DNA of 64,000 nt from positions 558,001 to 622,000 of the forward strand of contig CP032508.2 of assembly GCA_009497875.2 (NCBI GenBank), read 5' to 3'. Shown piece by piece: positions 42,359 to 52,179 of this stretch (position 1 is its first letter; the number at the start of each line of letters is the position of its first letter). A program made the translations under genes and the position numbers. The notes beneath the pieces were generated by a model, which ran no database searches, had not been told where the DNA came from, and saw nothing but the letters and a program-made list of their open reading frames with translations. Source of the stretch: a gamma proteobacterium SS-5 (GTDB lineage: Bacteria; Pseudomonadota; Gammaproteobacteria; Chromatiales; Chromatiaceae).

Positions 42359-44356
42359 TTAGTGGCCGCCCTGGAACAGCTTGGCCTTATCCACCACATC
42401 TACGTGCGCCCGCTTGAAGCACTTGTAGGTCTTGGCTTCCTTGTCATAGATGGAGTTCACGAAGCACTTCCAGTTTTCCTCATCGACAAAGTTCTTGTCC
42501 ATGCGGTAGTAGAAGCCCGGATAACGGGATTCTTCACGGAACTGGATGTGTTTCATGTGGGCCTCAGCCGTCATCACGCGATGGTAGTTTTCCCAGGCGC
42601 GCAGCAGTTCGTGCAGGTCTTTTGCACGCAGCTTGAGGGAGTCTTCCTTCAGCATTTCCAGCTTCTGCTCGGCCAGTTCCAGCATGTGCTCGTTGGTGGT
42701 GTAGTAGGTGGCCACACCGGCAACGTATTCGTCCATGACCTTCTGCAGACGGAACTGGAACATCTTCGGCGTGATGTAGTTGGGGTTCACGTCGATGGCG
42801 GTGCTGTAGTCCTTGTGCTCCAGGTAGTTGCGTACCGGACGGTAGATCTCATCCACCAGGTCTTCCACCGAGGTGTCCAGCTCGGGCTTGAGGTCCTTGT
42901 TGTCCATCACGTACTTGACCATGGCCTTGGCCGCCAGACGGCCTTCGGCATGGGAACCGGAGGAGAACTTGTGGCCGGAAGCGCCAACGCCGTCACCGGC
43001 GGTGAACAGGCCAGACACCGTGGTCATGCCGCGGTAGCCCCAGTTCCAGCCCTTGGGCAAGTGCTCGGGAACGCCGGCCTCGGTCTCGTCGGTGGGCGCG
43101 CCCACATCTTCCGGGCCAGAGGTCCAGATGCCGCAGCAGCCGGAGTGCGAGCCCAGCAGGTAGGGTTCGGTGGGCATCAGTTCGGAGTTCTTCTTCTCCG
43201 GTTCGATGTTTTCACCGGCCCAGATACCGCACTGGCCGATACACATGTCGAGGAAGTCTTCCCAGGCTTCGGCTTCGAGGTGCTTGACTTCACGCGGCGA
43301 GAGGGTTTCACGCAGGTTGGCCAGAGCAGTGACGGTATCCATCCAGATGGGACCGCGACCTTCCTTCATTTCCTTCAGCATCAGGTGGTTACGCAGGCAG
43401 GATGCGGGTACGGCGGCCTGGCCATAGGGCGGGTAGTCGTCCAGCATCTCCTTGTTGGAGACCATGTAGGGTTCGCCGTAGGCATTGGTGGCCTTGGACT
43501 TGAACAGCAGGAACCAGGCACCCACCGGGCCGTAACCGTCCTTGAAGCGGGTGGGCACGAAGCGGTTTTCCATCATGGTCAGCTCGGCACCGGCCTCGGC
43601 GGCCATGGCATAGGTGGAACCGGCATTCCATACGGGATACCAGGCGCGACCCGTGCCTTCACCGACGGAGCGGGGACGGAAGATGTTGACGCAACCGCCA
43701 GCGGCCAGCAGGATGGCCTTGGCCTTGTAGATGAACAGCTTGTGTTCACGCACCGAGAAGCCGACAGCGCCGGCGATGCGGTTCTTGTCGTTCTTGTCGT
43801 TGACCAGCTTGACGATGAACACGCGCTCGTCGATGTTGTCCACGCCGATGGCCTTCTTGGCCGCTTCAGCGACGATCCACTTGTAGGATTCGCCGTTGAT
43901 CATGATCTGCCACTTGCCGGAACGCACCGGCTTGCCGCCGTCCTTCAGCGGGGTCATGCCCTTGGAGCCGTCGTGACGCTCGCCGTTTTCGTCCAGCTTC
44001 CAGATCGGCAGGCCCCATTCTTCGAACAGGTGCACGGACTCGTCCACGTGACGGCCCAGGTCGTAGGCCAGGTCGTCGCGGGTGATGCCCATCAGGTCGT
44101 TGGAGACCATGCGCGCATAGTCAGCCGGATCCTGTTCCGAACCGATGTAGGTGTTGATGGCGGACAGACCCTGGGCGACAGCGCCGGAACGGTCCATGGC
44201 GGCCTTATCGACCAGCTTGATGCTGATGTTGCCACCGGCGGCCTTGACCCAGGGGCCAATTTCATAGGCCGCGCCACAGCAAGCCATGCCACCGCCGATC
44301 AGCAGGATGTCGACCTCTTCTTGGACGACTTCCGGATTTCCGAATTCTCCAGCCAT
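42359..44356 (-). CDS. aprA: Adenylylsulfate reductase, alpha subunit
   Basis: A 665-residue FAD subunit of dissimilatory APS reductase. In sulfur oxidisers it works in reverse, oxidising sulfite with AMP to APS in the cytoplasm. The FAD site is LLIGGGMACCGAAYE. Other seen blocks include GAVAQGLSAINTYIG, GGCVNIFRPRSVGEGTGRAW and TAGDGVGASGHKFSSGSHAE. It follows aprB by 51 bases and ends at a strong terminator. Neither aprM nor qmoABC, the usual membrane partners, is adjacent. The pairing with sulfur-globule genes in the window supports an oxidative role. Confidence 0.96.
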   Translation of the reverse strand: MAGEFGNPEVVQEEVDILLIGGGMACCGAAYEIGPWVKAAGGNISIKLVDKAAMDRSGAVAQGLSAINTYIGSEQDPADYARMVSNDLMGITRDDLAYDLGRHVDESVHLFEEWGLPIWKLDENGERHDGSKGMTPLKDGGKPVRSGKWQIMINGESYKWIVAEAAKKAIGVDNIDERVFIVKLVNDKNDKNRIAGAVGFSVREHKLFIYKAKAILLAAGGCVNIFRPRSVGEGTGRAWYPVWNAGSTYAMAAEAGAELTMMENRFVPTRFKDGYGPVGAWFLLFKSKATNAYGEPYMVSNKEMLDDYPPYGQAAVPASCLRNHLMLKEMKEGRGPIWMDTVTALANLRETLSPREVKHLEAEAWEDFLDMCIGQCGIWAGENIEPEKKNSELMPTEPYLLGSHSGCCGIWTSGPEDVGAPTDETEAGVPEHLPKGWNWGYRGMTTVSGLFTAGDGVGASGHKFSSGSHAEGRLAAKAMVKYVMDNKDLKPELDTSVEDLVDEIYRPVRNYLEHKDYSTAIDVNPNYITPKMFQFRLQKVMDEYVAGVATYYTTNEHMLELAEQKLEMLKEDSLKLRAKDLHELLRAWENYHRVMTAEAHMKHIQFREESRYPGFYYRMDKNFVDEENWKCFVNSIYDKEAKTYKCFKRAHVDVVDKAKLFQGGH

Positions 44357-44407
44357 TGGATATATACCTCTATAGATTACACATTGGGTTTGCTTGAACG
44401 AGCGCGC

Positions 44408-44881
44408 TTATTTGCGGATCAGTTCGCTGGGGTCGCCGGCACGGTAGCCGTTCTGCTCGTTGTGATTGAAGAAGCCAGGCTCTGCAATCTTGGCGATATC
44501 CGCTTCGGGCTTGTTGCCGTAAGGATCGATGGAGCCTTCAGCGGTGGTGCGGATGGGGAACTTGAAGCGCTTCATGGTGCCGTTGCGGAACTTGATGGTC
44601 CACATGATGGAGTCGGTGCCGCGCAGGGGTTGCACGGAAGCGCCCAGGGGCACGATGTCGGCGTAAGGACGGGCCTCGATGGCCTGCTGCGGGCAGATCT
44701 TGACGCAGGAATAGCATTCCCAGCACTGCTCGGGTTCCTGATTGAAGGACTTCATGGCATGGCCGGTTTCGGAGCCGTCCTTGTCCAGTTTCATCAGGTT
44801 GTGCGGGCAGATGTACATGCACGCAGTCTTGTCCTGGCCCTTACAGCCATCGCACTTCTCAGTACGCACAAATGTTGGCAT
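44408..44881 (-). CDS. aprB: Adenylylsulfate reductase, beta subunit
   Basis: A 157-residue ferredoxin-like subunit carrying two [4Fe-4S] clusters that pass electrons to or from AprA. Cluster motifs: CDGCKGQDKTACMYICP and CWECYSCVKICP, separated as in known AprB. The C-terminal tail (residues from about 110) wraps AprA in known structures. It is first gene of an aprBA operon. The upstream gap to slyX (279 bp) should contain the promoter. Confidence 0.96.
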   Translation of the reverse strand: MPTFVRTEKCDGCKGQDKTACMYICPHNLMKLDKDGSETGHAMKSFNQEPEQCWECYSCVKICPQQAIEARPYADIVPLGASVQPLRGTDSIMWTIKFRNGTMKRFKFPIRTTAEGSIDPYGNKPEADIAKIAEPGFFNHNEQNGYRAGDPSELIRK

Positions 44882-45160
44882 AGTCGGTTTCTCCTAATTC
44901 ACTGCTGTGAAACGTGCCCCAGATGGGGCTTGGTTAAATGCGGCCGACATCGCCTGCCGCTGTAACTGCATCTGAGCGGACCAATGCGGGTCGGCCCGGG
45001 CGGTCAGAATCCGCCAGTGTCAGTGGGTAGGGGAAGATAAAGCCAATGGGCCAAAAGCGCCAAACAGTTTTACCCACGGCGGCCATAAAGCAGCTTTATT
45101 TGAGTGGTTTGATAGGTTATTGCCCCCTCCCCCAGACACGCTCAGGCCGGGCAGTCCGGA

Positions 45161-45361
45161 TCAATAATGCGGCGGCCGCTCTGGGCCATCCGCACCCAGG
45201 GGCGAGGGGCTGATGGCCTTGAGCCGATCCTTGAGCTGCTCGACCTGCTCGGCCAGCCGCTCGATCTGCCGCTGCTGGTTGAGCACGGCCTGATTAAGCC
45301 CGTCTATGGCCTCGTCCTGAAACGCCAGGCGGGTCTCCAGTTCAATGAGTTGATCGTTCAT
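45161..45361 (-). CDS. slyX: SlyX family protein
   Basis: A 66-residue coiled-coil protein: LIELETRLAFQDEAIDGLNQ ... QRQIERLAEQVEQLKDRL then a Pro-rich tail ending PPHY, all typical of SlyX. Function unknown in all organisms. It lies between aprB and the ArsR regulator on the same strand. Confidence 0.9.
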   Translation of the reverse strand: MNDQLIELETRLAFQDEAIDGLNQAVLNQQRQIERLAEQVEQLKDRLKAISPSPLGADGPERPPHY

Positions 45362-45461
45362 GACATTTGAATAGCCAAAGAGTGAAAACCAAAATCGGAG
45401 CGCAAAGAACGCGAAGAAGGCGCAAAGGACGAATCGCGGGCAAGCCTTGAGCGCTAGCTAG

Positions 45462-45812
45462 CTAGCGATAGCGGTCATCCAGATTGGCCGGGCAGAGCAC
45501 CGAGCGCATGATGCCGATCAGCTCCAGCAGCTTGGGATTGCGGATGCGGTAGAAGATGCGGTTGGCCTCCTTGCGCGAGACCAGGATGTTCTTGTTGCGC
45601 AACTGCTCCAGATGCTGGGAGATGTTGCTTTGCGAGGTGCCGGTCTGATCGACGATATCGCCCACCGACATCTCCTCCTCGCCCAGGGTGCAGAGGATCT
45701 TCCAGCGCAGCGGATGGGCCATGGCCTTGAGGGCGTTGGCGGTCAGTTCGGTGTCCTCTTCATCCTGCGGCGCCTGGTCCGTGGCGGTTGGCCTGGGTGC
45801 GGTGTCGCTCAT
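45462..45812 (-). CDS. ArsR-family regulator with C41/C107 pair (SqrR/BigR-like)
   Basis: A 116-residue winged-helix repressor. LRWKILCTLGEEEMSVGDIV, then QTGTSQSNISQHLEQLRNKN is the recognition helix, followed by the wing RKEANRIFYRI. Only two cysteines are present, C41 in helix 2 and C107 near the C-terminus. These are the positions of the two persulfide-sensing cysteines of SqrR/BigR-type regulators. That suggests a sulfide or persulfide sensor, an inference that suits a sulfur oxidiser. Its ATG overlaps the stop of the receiver-PAS gene (ATGA), so the two are translated together. Confidence 0.82.
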   Translation of the reverse strand: MSDTAPRPTATDQAPQDEEDTELTANALKAMAHPLRWKILCTLGEEEMSVGDIVDQTGTSQSNISQHLEQLRNKNILVSRKEANRIFYRIRNPKLLELIGIMRSVLCPANLDDRYR

Positions 45813-46693
45813 GGGTTGTCTCCGGCGCTGGCGAGCAGCTCACAGCCTGCGTCCTGGCATTGTTTGATGTAGCCACTCATGTTCTTTGCAATACAGAGGA
45901 TATCACTGATGCCACCGTCCTCATCGCGCAAGGCCGAGCGGGAGAACAATATAGGTACGCGTCGCCCATCGTGGGTGATGAAACGCGCCTCTATGTCCTT
46001 CAACGCGCCGGTACGGATCAGCGCCTCCAGCCAGGTGCCCATGAAGGCCCCGGCCTGCTCGTCGTCCGGCTCCTCGAACACATCGCCTATGCCCATGCCG
46101 AGCAGGTCGGCCTCGGCATAGCCGAGCATGGCGCAGGCGGCGGGGTTGACCCGCTGAATCACCCCCCCAGGGTCGAGCACCAGCAGGGCCTCGCCCATGA
46201 ACTGGATGATGTTGTGCAGATACTGGTTGCTGCGCTTGAGTTCGGCGGTGCGCTCGGCAACCTGGCGCTCCAGTTCCTGATTGAGCTGGCGCTCTTTTTC
46301 GATCAGGCGGAAATAGGTGCTGATCTTGTTGATCAGCTGGTTGTCGTCGATCGGCTTGAGCAGATAGTCCACCGCGCCCACGTCATAGCCCTTCTGCTGA
46401 AATTCCTCGGTCTTGAAGGCGGCGGTGAGGAAGATGATGGGGATGTCCCGGGTGCGCTTGCGGATCTTGAGCATGGAGGCGGTCTGAAAGCCGTCCATCT
46501 CCGGCATCTGCACATCCAGGATGATCAGATCGATATCGGGCTGGTCCAGGGCCAGTTGCAGGGCCTGCTTGCCCGAAGCGGCCTCGACGATCTCCACCTC
46601 CATGTGCTGACGGATCAGCTGGCGCAGGGTGAACAGATTATGGGCGTTGTCATCAACGGCAAGCAGTTTGAATCCGGTGTAGCGTTTCATCAT
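45809..46693 (-). CDS. Response regulator with PAS output domain
   Basis: A 294-residue protein. The N-terminal receiver has [25 protein letters not shown] (phospho-Asp) and [10 protein letters not shown] coiled-coil linker ([20 protein letters not shown]) leads to a PAS domain ([32 protein letters not shown]). No enzymatic output domain is seen. It is downstream of a hybrid histidine kinase gene on the same strand and translationally coupled to the SqrR-like regulator, suggesting a signalling chain into transcription control. Confidence 0.88.
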   Translation of the reverse strand: MMKRYTGFKLLAVDDNAHNLFTLRQLIRQHMEVEIVEAASGKQALQLALDQPDIDLIILDVQMPEMDGFQTASMLKIRKRTRDIPIIFLTAAFKTEEFQQKGYDVGAVDYLLKPIDDNQLINKISTYFRLIEKERQLNQELERQVAERTAELKRSNQYLHNIIQFMGEALLVLDPGGVIQRVNPAACAMLGYAEADLLGMGIGDVFEEPDDEQAGAFMGTWLEALIRTGALKDIEARFITHDGRRVPILFSRSALRDEDGGISDILCIAKNMSGYIKQCQDAGCELLASAGDNP

Positions 46694-46776
46694 GGATAGG
46701 GATCGGGCTGGTTTTTGATTGGTCCGCGAATTATGAGCCTCCAGCGGTCAGCAGCCAGCCGCCAGCTGAATGAACT

Positions 46777-46807
46777 GATCGTTCCCACGCCAAGCGTGGG
46801 AACGATC
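46777..46807. repeat. Palindrome GATCGTTCCCACGC-CAA-GCGTGGGAACGATC
   Basis: A perfect 14-bp stem with a 3-nt loop between the kinase and receiver-PAS genes. It is nested inside a larger imperfect inverted repeat built on CAGCGGTCAGC / GCTGACCGCTG. CGTTCCCACGC palindromes are, as I recall, common dispersed repeats in related genomes. It could also weaken read-through between the two genes. Confidence 0.55.
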
Positions 46808-46832
46808 CAACGCTCCATTATTGGGGCAGCTT

Positions 46833-49160
46833 TTAGCTGGCGGCTGACCGCTGGCCGCTGGCCGCTTCCGAGATCAGCCGACTGATGGCCTGTTGCAGGT
46901 GCATGGGGTTGAAGGGTGGATCCAGCACCCGATCAACACCCTCCAATTGTTGCCCCTGGGTCTTGGCCAGCAGCAGCACCCTGGGGCGCTGGTCCGGCTC
47001 CAGGCTGGCCAGCAGGCCGATGGTAGCACGCAGGCCGCTGCCGCCCATAGCGCCATTGAGCAGCACCAGGCCGCAGTCGCCGCCCTGATCGCGCAGGGTG
47101 TCGGCCGCCTCCTCGCTATCGGCGGCGGCGCAGACGCGCATGCGCCAGCCCTCCAGCAAGGGGGTCAGGCGCAGCAGGGAGTCGATGTCGTTATCCACGA
47201 TGAGTATGCCCTGGCCGGAGAAATCCGCCTCCGGCGAGCCCGCCAGTTCCAACTCCGGCAGGCTCAGCTCGGCGGGTTCGTGGCCGATGCGGCGGCCCTC
47301 GGCCAGTTGCTCATCGAACGCCTGCGGCAGTCCCAGGGTAAAGCAGGAGCCCTGGCCTGGGGTGCTCTCCACCAGGATATCGCCGCCGAGCAGCTGGGCC
47401 AGCTGGCGGCTGATGGTCAGGCCCAGGCCGGAGCCGCCGTAGCGGCGGCTGGTGGAGCCGTCGGCCTGATGAAAGGCGGCGAAGATGCGCCCCAGGCTGG
47501 CCGAAGGGATGCCGATGCCGCTGTCCTCGACGCTGATGCACACCGGGTAGCGCTTGTCCGGCCGGTTGCCGTGCAGGCGCAGGGTGGCACCGCCACGGTC
47601 GGTGAACTTGACCGAGTTGGAGAGGAAGTTGCGGATGATCTGGGCGATCTTGTCCGGGTCGCTGTGCAGCAGCGTGGGCGCACCAGGCTCGATCACCAGC
47701 CTGAGGTTCAGTCCCTTGTCGGCAAACTGGGGGGCAAGCAGGCTATGGATGTCGGCGAGCAGGTCCGGCAGGGGTACATCCTGGATGCTCAGGGCGGCAC
47801 GGCCGGCCTCGATGCGGGACATATCCAGGATATTGTCGATCAGGCTCTTGAGGTTGCCCGCCGCCTCGTGGATCACCCGCGCCTGCTCGGCGGACTGGGC
47901 CGGTAGCCGGGCGCTCTCCTGGGCGAGCATCTTGGACAGCAGCAGGATGGAGTTGAGCGGGGTGCGCAGCTCGTGGCTGACGTTGGCGAGAAACTCGGAT
48001 TTGTAGCGGTTGGAGGCCTCCAGCGCCTGGCTGTGGGCGCGCAGGCGAGCGATGTTCTCATGGTGTTGCTGGCCCAGGGCGGTGAGGCTCTCGCCGAAGC
48101 GGCGCAACTCGCTGGGGCGCTTCCAGTCAAACAGCACCGGCTTGTTCAGCTCCACCACCTGGCGGATGCCCTCGGTGACCCGGTGACTGACCCGCGCCGC
48201 CCGCTTGGCCACCCAGTGGGCGGCGATCAGGGTGAGTATCACCAGGCCTGTGATGATCGCCGCCACCCGCAGCGACAGGGAGAAGCTGACGCTGTCCAGG
48301 GGCGAGGGGTCCACCGCCCGGCCCACCCAGAGGATGCCGTCGCCATCGGTGGGGAACATGGGTAGCCAGATGGCCTGCTGGCGGCCGCTCTGCCACAGCG
48401 CCAGCTGCTGGCTGGCGAACAGCTGCTCCAGCCCGGCGAAATCGGCAAAGGCGTTGCCGCTGTCCTCTTGCACCCCCTCAAAGCGCAGATAGCTGCCGTC
48501 CTCCAGCACCCAATGGATATCCCGGTATTCCCGCGCCATGCCGCCGATATCCACCGACATCACCGCCGCGCCCACCGGGTCCTTGCTGCCGTTGAAGGCG
48601 ATCGGGGCGACTATGTGCAGGTGCATGCTCTCCTGCGCTGCCTGGCGGTCGCCAATCACCAGCGGGCTCACCAGCACGGTATCGTGGCGCTCGGCCAGGG
48701 CCGCCTGAATCAGCTCCTGGGAGGGCATCACCGGCATCTCGGGGTCCGGCTTGAGGGGGGCATCCGCGTCCTTGCGGCTGAGCCAGAACTGGGGCAGACC
48801 GGCCTGATTCAGAAACAGCACCTGCTCGATATCACCCATATTGGCCAGCAGCCGGTTCATCCAGTTGCTGTAACGGGCGCGCTCCTGGTCCAGGCGCTGC
48901 TGGTCCAGCTCCTCCTCCCGGCCCTGGCGGAACATGATGCCCGGCTCCGGCAGCTTGGCCAGCACCCGAGCCATCTCGTTACGCCGGGCCAGGTGCTGGT
49001 CCAGGTTGCGAAAATCGGCGCGCAGGTTCTGCAGATGTGCCTTGTGGTAGAGCGACTCCATGCGCTCCAGTACAAAGGGCAGATTGAGAAACACCGCCCC
49101 CAGCAAGGGCAGCAGGCCAAACAGGAACAGAAACAGCAGGATCTGGGTGCGGAGTTTCAC
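46833..49160 (-). CDS. Hybrid sensor histidine kinase with degenerate receiver
   Basis: A 775-residue inner-membrane kinase. TM1 is at residues 7-27 ([20 protein letters not shown]). A periplasmic sensor region of about 270 residues follows, then a second TM ([20 protein letters not shown]). HisKA contains [16 protein letters not shown], and the ATPase domain has [20 protein letters not shown] and [11 protein letters not shown]. The C-terminal receiver-like domain starts [11 protein letters not shown], but the phospho-acceptor position reads LLNGAM, Asn near residue 702, so it is probably not phosphorylated. It likely feeds the downstream receiver-PAS protein. The ligand is unknown. Confidence 0.88.
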   Translation of the reverse strand: MKLRTQILLFLFLFGLLPLLGAVFLNLPFVLERMESLYHKAHLQNLRADFRNLDQHLARRNEMARVLAKLPEPGIMFRQGREEELDQQRLDQERARYSNWMNRLLANMGDIEQVLFLNQAGLPQFWLSRKDADAPLKPDPEMPVMPSQELIQAALAERHDTVLVSPLVIGDRQAAQESMHLHIVAPIAFNGSKDPVGAAVMSVDIGGMAREYRDIHWVLEDGSYLRFEGVQEDSGNAFADFAGLEQLFASQQLALWQSGRQQAIWLPMFPTDGDGILWVGRAVDPSPLDSVSFSLSLRVAAIITGLVILTLIAAHWVAKRAARVSHRVTEGIRQVVELNKPVLFDWKRPSELRRFGESLTALGQQHHENIARLRAHSQALEASNRYKSEFLANVSHELRTPLNSILLLSKMLAQESARLPAQSAEQARVIHEAAGNLKSLIDNILDMSRIEAGRAALSIQDVPLPDLLADIHSLLAPQFADKGLNLRLVIEPGAPTLLHSDPDKIAQIIRNFLSNSVKFTDRGGATLRLHGNRPDKRYPVCISVEDSGIGIPSASLGRIFAAFHQADGSTSRRYGGSGLGLTISRQLAQLLGGDILVESTPGQGSCFTLGLPQAFDEQLAEGRRIGHEPAELSLPELELAGSPEADFSGQGILIVDNDIDSLLRLTPLLEGWRMRVCAAADSEEAADTLRDQGGDCGLVLLNGAMGGSGLRATIGLLASLEPDQRPRVLLLAKTQGQQLEGVDRVLDPPFNPMHLQQAISRLISEAASGQRSAAS

Positions 49161-49459
49161 CTGGAACGGGATTCAGGGTTTGGGACTCGGGGCTCGGCAG
49201 CCTCTGTAGCCCGGATGGAGTGCAACGGAATCCGGGGTTGCTGGTGGGCAGGGCCACCCCGGATTTCGCCCTTCGACAGGCTTCCTGTGCTGAGCATCGT
49301 CGAAGCAAGGACAGCGCTCCGCTGCATCCGGACTAGCATTTTGCGGCTCCCAGTCAGGGCTCGGAGCTCCCAGGATAAGAGGCAACAGCCAGGTTGTTTC
49401 ACAGTAAGTTTAGATATGTGGCGGCAATCAGCTTACAGGCCGCTCTTGGCAGCCCCACC
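49161..49459. other. Repeat-filled gap between kinase and bcp
   Basis: No gene seen. It contains a GGGACTCGGGGCTCGG unit, a TAGCCCGGATGGAG...GGAATCCGGGG unit at 49206-49238, a CCTTCGACAGG... / ...ATCGTCGAAG hairpin at about 49268-49305, and a partial CGCTGCATCCGGACTAG unit at about 49319-49337. Confidence 0.5.
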
Positions 49460-49921
49460 TCAAAGCGCTTTCACCAACTCCAGGATCTGCGCCGCATGGC
49501 CTTTGGGCTTGACGTCGTAGAGGGCGTGGCGGATGACGCCCTGCTGGTCGATGATGAAGCTGGAGCGGACTATGCCCAGACGCCGCTCGCCGTTGCGCTC
49601 CTTCTCCTGCCAGACGCCAAAGGCCTCGCACAGGGTGCCGTCGATGTCTGCCAGCAGGTTGACGGTGAGGCCGTGGCGATCACGGAAATCGGCGTGACTG
49701 ACGCAGTCATCCCGGCTGATGCCGAACACCAGGCTATCGGCGGCATCGAATTCCTCCATCAGGTCGGTGAACTCTATGGCCTCCAGTGTGCAGCCGGTGG
49801 TGTTGTCCTTGGGGTAGAAAAACAGCACCAGGTTCTTGCCCGCCAGGCTGGTGGAATCCCACATGCGCATGTCGGCATCGGGCAATTCAAAGACAGGTGC
49901 GGGCTGGCCGGGTTGAAGCAT
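49460..49921 (-). CDS. bcp: Thioredoxin-dependent peroxiredoxin (BCP/PrxQ)
   Basis: A 153-residue peroxidase that reduces H2O2 and organic peroxides with thioredoxin. FYPKDNTTGCTLEAIEF carries the peroxidatic Cys. The residue at the usual resolving position five further on is Ile (family alternatives exist), while another Cys occurs in RDDCVSHADFRDRHG. Length is normal. Single gene. Confidence 0.9.
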   Translation of the reverse strand: MLQPGQPAPVFELPDADMRMWDSTSLAGKNLVLFFYPKDNTTGCTLEAIEFTDLMEEFDAADSLVFGISRDDCVSHADFRDRHGLTVNLLADIDGTLCEAFGVWQEKERNGERRLGIVRSSFIIDQQGVIRHALYDVKPKGHAAQILELVKAL

Positions 49922-50026
49922 GCGGGTTCTCCTCGGAACGGGTGCCCTAAGGCTGGGCAGATGGGGCGAATCCTAACGGGGATTGGCCGACTGTCAACGA
50001 AAAATTGCGCGGTCGTGAGTCAGCTT

Positions 50027-52060
50027 TCAGCCTTCAGCCATCAGCCCCCTGCTCCTGGCCAGCGCCAGTTGCAATCCTGTCTCCACCCCTTGGCGCATGG
50101 CCTGCAGCACCTGCCGCTGGCCGGGTAGTTGCAGCAGGGCCGCTACCTCGGCCCAGTCCCGGCCCTGTAGCACCTTGAGGATCAAGGGCCGCAGCAGTTC
50201 GGCGTCCAGTCCGCTGGCCGCTGCCCGGCAGGTCCAGCGCCACAGGGCCAGGCGCGCCCCGGCGTAATCCCGCTGGCCCTGGGCGAAGGCCTGCGCGTCC
50301 CGCCAATCCGTCTCACTGAGCGCGGGCAGTCGGGAGGCGGAATGAAACAGCAGGGCGGCGACCTCCGGCTCCAGCTGACGCAGGGGGTCGCCCAGCAGAT
50401 AGGGTAGCTGCTCGTCAAAACGCCCTTGCAATTTCCCCTGCAATGCCTGACCCGCCGCCGAGAGCCCCTGCAGCATGAGCGCCGAATGCTGGCCGCTGGC
50501 GGCATCCCGACGCACCCCCAGGCGTACCGGCACCAAGCCGGCGGCATACCAGAAGGGCAGCAGCTGGGGGCTGGCACCAAAGCTTGCGCCGATACAATCC
50601 AGCCCCTGCTGACGGCAATGCTCGATCAGCTGGCGCAGCAGGGCGCTGCCCAGCCCCTGCCGCTGGCGCTGCGGATGCACGGCAATGCGCATGATGCGGC
50701 CATAGCGCAACTGCGCCGCCTCCGCCCGACCGCTGTGCAGGGCCAGGCCCTGGGGCAGCAAATGGCCGCGCAGCCGCCGCTCGCCCCGGCTGACGGCACA
50801 GGCCAGGGTCTTATCCAGACCGCCCTCACGCAGACAAAGCAGCACCGCCAGGGGGCCTTGGTCCGGATCGGGGCCATCCAGCAGCCAGCAGGCAAGCTCC
50901 GGGTCATCCAGCAGGCGGCGCAGGTCGGAGGGCCGGGTCTGGTAATGGGCCGCCAGCAGCAGGCCATGGACCTGGCGCAGCAGGCCCTCGTCCTGGCTCA
51001 GCCGCTCGCCATCGACCCGGCGGCAGGACAGACCCTGCTGGGCTAGGGGCTGAGTGTGGATGATGCCAGGGTCGGCCTGCTGCCTGACCCGCCCCCCTGA
51101 GCTAAGCGAAGCACCTGGGCTGAGCGAGGCCTCGGCATCCAGCAGCAAGGCCTGATAGAGAAAGCCCTCCAGGGGATCATCAAGGGCCCAGCGAACCGGT
51201 TGCCGCAAGTGGCACTGACGCCAGCCAGGGGCGAGCCGGTCCAGACGCTGGGCAAAGCGCAGCACGAAGCCGCGTCCGGTGCCTTCGTAGCCCTGTACCG
51301 TGGTGGCGAAGACCATGCGGTTGTAGCGCTCCAGCAGGGTCTCCAGCAGGGGGCCGGGGATGGCGGCGGCCTCGTCCACCAGCAGCAGGTCGGCATCTGG
51401 CTGGCAGCGTAGCAGCGCATCCGGCGCTACAAAGACGAGGCTGCCGCCCGCTATGTCCAGTCGCCAGCCCCGGCGCCTGGCCCCTGGCAGGGCCTGCTCG
51501 GCCTGGGCAAACAGGGTCTCGACCATATCTACCCTGGGGGCAGTGACCCGGATTCGCGCCAGCCCCTGCTGCAACAGCCCCGCCGCCGCCAGGCCCAGCA
51601 GGCTGGACTTGCCCCGCCCACGATCGGCCACCAGCACCAGGGGTTGCCGCGCTCGACCCAGGGCGGTACGCCGCAGGGGCTCAAGCGCCTGCCGCTGATC
51701 CGGGGTCAGGCACAGGGGCTGGTCGGCCAAGGGCCGGGGCGGGGCCTGCCACTGGGGCAGATCGGTGTCGGCAGCAAACCAGCGAAAGCCGGGCTGTTGG
51801 CGCAACATGCGCTCCAGCCGCTGCATGAAATGGTGACGAAAGCCCTGCGGGTGGTCGCTGATGCGTTGCAGGTAGGGGTCGGGGACAGATCCGTCGGACA
51901 AGGACGCCGGCAACAGCAAGAGCAACAGACCGCCGCCGCGCAGACAACCACAGCCGGCGGCCAGGGCATCGGGGTCCAGTCCGCTGTGGGCGTCGAACAC
52001 GAGCAGATCCAGCTCCTGGCCCAGCTTCTGGCGGATTCGCTGGGCGGGCAGGCAGTCCAT
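50027..52060 (-). CDS. tmcA: tRNA(Met) cytidine acetyltransferase, start region uncertain
   Basis: An enzyme of 677 residues from the first ATG; it makes N4-acetylcytidine at the wobble position of elongator tRNA-Met. The helicase part has VADRGRGKSSLLGLAAAGLL (Walker A) and LLVDEAAAIPGPLLE (Walker B); the GNAT part has MRIAVHPQRQRQGLGSALL. Homology continues upstream of 52060 in frame for about 40 codons (IRQVWISQAPPESL ... RALWLGEQG) to about 52175. The frame is open to 52235 but has no ATG, GTG or TTG and becomes a GGACAGAGGACAGA repeat. The natural start may have been replaced by the repeat. Confidence 0.85.
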   Translation of the reverse strand: MDCLPAQRIRQKLGQELDLLVFDAHSGLDPDALAAGCGCLRGGGLLLLLLPASLSDGSVPDPYLQRISDHPQGFRHHFMQRLERMLRQQPGFRWFAADTDLPQWQAPPRPLADQPLCLTPDQRQALEPLRRTALGRARQPLVLVADRGRGKSSLLGLAAAGLLQQGLARIRVTAPRVDMVETLFAQAEQALPGARRRGWRLDIAGGSLVFVAPDALLRCQPDADLLLVDEAAAIPGPLLETLLERYNRMVFATTVQGYEGTGRGFVLRFAQRLDRLAPGWRQCHLRQPVRWALDDPLEGFLYQALLLDAEASLSPGASLSSGGRVRQQADPGIIHTQPLAQQGLSCRRVDGERLSQDEGLLRQVHGLLLAAHYQTRPSDLRRLLDDPELACWLLDGPDPDQGPLAVLLCLREGGLDKTLACAVSRGERRLRGHLLPQGLALHSGRAEAAQLRYGRIMRIAVHPQRQRQGLGSALLRQLIEHCRQQGLDCIGASFGASPQLLPFWYAAGLVPVRLGVRRDAASGQHSALMLQGLSAAGQALQGKLQGRFDEQLPYLLGDPLRQLEPEVAALLFHSASRLPALSETDWRDAQAFAQGQRDYAGARLALWRWTCRAAASGLDAELLRPLILKVLQGRDWAEVAALLQLPGQRQVLQAMRQGVETGLQLALARSRGLMAEG

Positions 52061-52179
52061 CCCCGGCGGTCCCTGCTCACCCAGCCAGAGGGCGCGGCAG
52101 GGCGCTGCGGCCAGCGGGGTCAGCCGAGGCCACAGGGATTCAGGGGGGGCCTGGCTGATCCAGACCTGGCGGATTTCAG

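Noticed and set aside
42362-44965. 867-codon plus-strand frame opposite aprBA
   Set aside because: It covers both apr genes and their spacer. aprA and aprB are certain, so this is a shadow.
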